From a bacterium (GTDB taxonomy: Bacteria > Krumholzibacteriota > Krumholzibacteriia > JACNKJ01): a DNA stretch of 16,294 bases. The notes beneath the pieces were generated by a model. That model was given only the letters and a program-made list of their open reading frames with translations, had not been told where the DNA came from and did no database searches. This document shows positions 15,077 to 16,294 of this stretch, one piece after another. The position numbers and the translations under genes were made by a program. Numbering within the stretch: the stretch's first letter is position 1; each line of letters starts with the position of its first letter. The stretch spans positions 1 through 16,294 of the forward strand of contig JACNKJ010000166.1 in NCBI GenBank assembly GCA_014382085.1. Reading direction: 5' to 3'.

Positions 15077-15742
15077 CTAGTAAAGACTCTTGACGTTGGA
15101 GAAGGTGGTCGCTTCGATCGCGGTTCCGCCACACTCTTCATCGAGCGTCACCCAGTCGATGAGCATGTTGTCGTTGGTGGCAATATCGCAGTAGAGCCAG
15201 CCGAAGCAAAGCTCGGCGGTGGTCATGCAATACGCGCTCACGTCAATCATGCCCCAGAAGCTGCTGGCAGTGTTCCAGCTGCCATAAGTGTGCTCGCTGA
15301 TATCCATGGTGTGATCAAAGACGACGTTGCCATCGACAGTGACGTACATGTAGCCGCAGCCGTAGCTGACGTAGCCCATCCAGTACCAATCAAGGTACAT
15401 GCCGTCGAAGAAGATCGACTGGCAGAAGCTGTTTTCGTTGGCATCGCCGCAGTAGCCGCCGAGCCAAGCAACGTTGATACCGTCATAGGCGGGGTATCCC
15501 CAAACAGCGATGGGATCGAGAATCCAGAAACAGGTGGTGCTGGTGTAGCAGGTCCACGCGCTGGAAGCGTCGTCGCAAATTCCCAGCTCGAAGCTGCCGT
15601 CATTCACGAGGCCCAGACGATCACCGATGTTGGTGTTCTCACCGGTACCAGGAATGACCAGGCCATCCTTGGTAAGGGTGCCAGCGCCAGCGGCAACGGC
15701 AAAAGCGAGAACGGCGAGAGTTAATGTTAACTTCTTCAGCAT
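15077..15742 (-). CDS. Secreted ten-cysteine protein, right member of a tandem pair
   Basis: This 221-residue exported protein is paralogous to the one at 14100-14762. It has the same signal-peptide layout (MLKKLTLTLAVLAFAVAAGA), all ten cysteines at the same positions, the same jelly-roll-like segment order and the same ending FSNVKSLY. Residues 54-125 are identical between the two. Differences cluster in the signal peptide, residues 30-53 and the C-terminal third (for example G-T to S-Y at 126-127, Q to M at 165, G and L to M and F at 173 and 180, and T-T to E-E at 202-203, with one extra Gly). The last third therefore varies at exposed-looking sites while the cysteines stay fixed. ATG 15742 follows TTGGAGG. 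It has its own promoter, leader hairpin and terminator. Function is unknown. Confidence 0.78.
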   Translation of the reverse strand: MLKKLTLTLAVLAFAVAAGAGTLTKDGLVIPGTGENTNIGDRLGLVNDGSFELGICDDASSAWTCYTSTTCFWILDPIAVWGYPAYDGINVAWLGGYCGDANENSFCQSIFFDGMYLDWYWMGYVSYGCGYMYVTVDGNVVFDHTMDISEHTYGSWNTASSFWGMIDVSAYCMTTAELCFGWLYCDIATNDNMLIDWVTLDEECGGTAIEATTFSNVKSLY

Positions 15743-15782
15743 TTCGTTCCTCCAATGATGTCGCTAATACACGTGTTACTCT

Positions 15783-15812
15783 TTCCCCTGACGGCATCCG
15801 CTATCAGGGGAA
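15783..15812 (-). promoter_or_regulatory. Leader hairpin of the right Cys-rich gene
   Basis: TTCCCCTGA (15783-15791) and TCAGGGGAA (15804-15812) form a perfect 9-bp stem with a 12-nt loop. It lies inside the predicted 5' leader, about 10 nt from its start. No T-run follows it, so an mRNA-stabilising or regulatory structure is more likely than a terminator. Confidence 0.55.
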
Positions 15813-15828
15813 TGCCTAAGGCTCCGTC

Positions 15829-15861
15829 ATTATAATAATCGAAAATTGAAATCTATTTCAA
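15829..15861 (-). promoter_or_regulatory. -10 box with an operator-like palindrome over the -35 region
   Basis: A perfect minus-strand TATAAT lies at 15834-15829, placing the start near 15822 and the leader at about 80 nt. No good -35 occurs at normal spacing. Instead TTGAAAT-CT-ATTTCAA (15846-15861), a perfect 7-2-7 inverted repeat, covers that position, which suggests control by a dimeric activator or repressor. Confidence 0.5.
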
Positions 15862-15904
15862 GATACAGAAATATATTACCTAAGCGGTGAATTATCTTCA
15901 TAGG

Positions 15905-15933
15905 AAAAGAGCGGAGCCCGAGGGCCCCGCTCT
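15905..15933 (-). terminator. Rho-independent terminator of the aldehyde dehydrogenase gene
   Basis: AGAGCGG (15908-15914) pairs with CCGCTCT (15927-15933). A further GCC/GGC helix lies inside, and TTTT follows on the minus strand. It lies about 23 bp past the stop at 15956. Confidence 0.8.
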
Positions 15934-15955
15934 CTAAAATCAGACTCTAACTTCT

Positions 15956-16294
15956 TTAAAGATCGAACTTTACGCCCTGAGCCAAAGGCATCTCCGTGGA
16001 GTAGTTCAGGGTGTTGGTCTGGCGGCGCATGTAAATTTTCCAAGAATCGCTGCCTGACTCGCGCCCTCCACCTGTTTCCTTCTCTCCACCGAAGGCTCCA
16101 CCGATCTCCGCGCCGCTTGTACCGGCATTGACATTGGCGATTCCGCAGTCACTTCCCTCGGGTCCGAGGAACTTCTCGGTGTTCATGAAATTGGTCGAGA
16201 AGATCGCGCTGCTCAGTCCCTGATCGACACTGTTGTGAAGTTCGATGGCCTCATCGAGGTCGCTGTAGCTGAATACGTAGAGCACGGGGGCGAA
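15956..16294 (-). CDS. Antiquitin-type aldehyde dehydrogenase (ALDH7-like), C-terminal part
   Basis: This is the 3' end of an NAD(P)-dependent aldehyde dehydrogenase, cut by the right window edge. The frame is open to base 16294 (FAPVLYVFSY), so the GTG at 16285 is internal. The block NVNAGTSGAEIGGAFGG, followed by EKETGGGRESGSDSWK and YMRRQTNTLNYS, is characteristic of the ALDH7/antiquitin group. That group oxidises alpha-aminoadipic semialdehyde (piperideine-6-carboxylate) in lysine degradation. About 112 residues are visible. The nucleotide-binding and catalytic cysteine parts lie outside the window, so catalytic completeness cannot be judged. The gene has its own terminator before the paralog promoter and is unlikely to be functionally tied to the paralogs. 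Confidence 0.9.
   Translation of the reverse strand, partial: FAPVLYVFSYSDLDEAIELHNSVDQGLSSAIFSTNFMNTEKFLGPEGSDCGIANVNAGTSGAEIGGAFGGEKETGGGRESGSDSWKIYMRRQTNTLNYSTEMPLAQGVKFDL

Larger units (their letters stand above)
14388..15565. repeat. 198-bp identical direct repeat within the paralog pair
   Basis: Bases 14388-14585 and 15368-15565 show no difference over 198 positions, 980 bp apart. They cover codons 60-125 of both genes. Differences start at the next base on either side. Confidence 0.92.

Noticed and set aside
13935..15724. Long plus-strand open frames opposite both Cys-rich genes (13935-14750 and 15056-15724)
   Set aside because: They match each other only because the underlying genes are paralogs. 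The minus-strand frames have signal peptides, ribosome binding sites, promoters, terminators and conserved cysteines.

Overview
This window is chromosomal DNA from a Gram-negative, probably uncultured bacterium. Several genes encode signal peptides. One gene ends in a FlgD/Por-type C-terminal segment (YPNPF followed by a WDGRDGSGN motif), one looks like a small outer-membrane barrel, and the gene order matches no model organism I recognise. These traits point to the FCB group or a nearby candidate phylum (Eisenbacteria, Krumholzibacteria, Latescibacteria or similar). That placement is inference from protein style, not a database result. I see no phage, transposase, CRISPR array, rRNA or tRNA.

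Left part (1-3824): the 3' end of feoB (ferrous iron uptake). A two-gene phosphate unit follows: a Na+/Pi cotransporter of the QSSS-repeat type, then a separate PhoU-like protein 21 bp downstream. A GT4 glycosyltransferase lies on the opposite strand, and its stop codon overlaps the phoU-like stop.

Centre (3975-8637): a 987-residue protein joins two receiver-like domains to the ATP-grasp module of pyruvate phosphate dikinase/PEP synthase, without the usual phosphohistidine and PEP domains. Next comes a secreted six-Asp-box beta-propeller protein with its own extended -10 promoter. A bidirectional terminator separates it from the convergent gdhA.

Right-centre (8714-13866): gdhA and a Cys/Met-metabolism PLP enzyme both lie on the minus strand and cover nitrogen and sulfur assimilation. 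Divergent from them are a TGS-domain GTPase, whose P-loop lysine is replaced by arginine, and a small secreted barrel-like protein with a very acidic N-terminus. This side closes with a strong terminator.

Right end (13867-16294): a 175-bp repeat-rich island sits between two terminators. It is followed by two tandem, separately transcribed minus-strand genes for secreted proteins with ten cysteines each, and then by the 3' end of an antiquitin-type aldehyde dehydrogenase. The tandem pair shares a 198-bp block with no differences inside otherwise diverged genes, and the two copies have unrelated promoters and leaders. It is the most unusual item here and the best candidate for something undescribed, although its function cannot be read from sequence alone.
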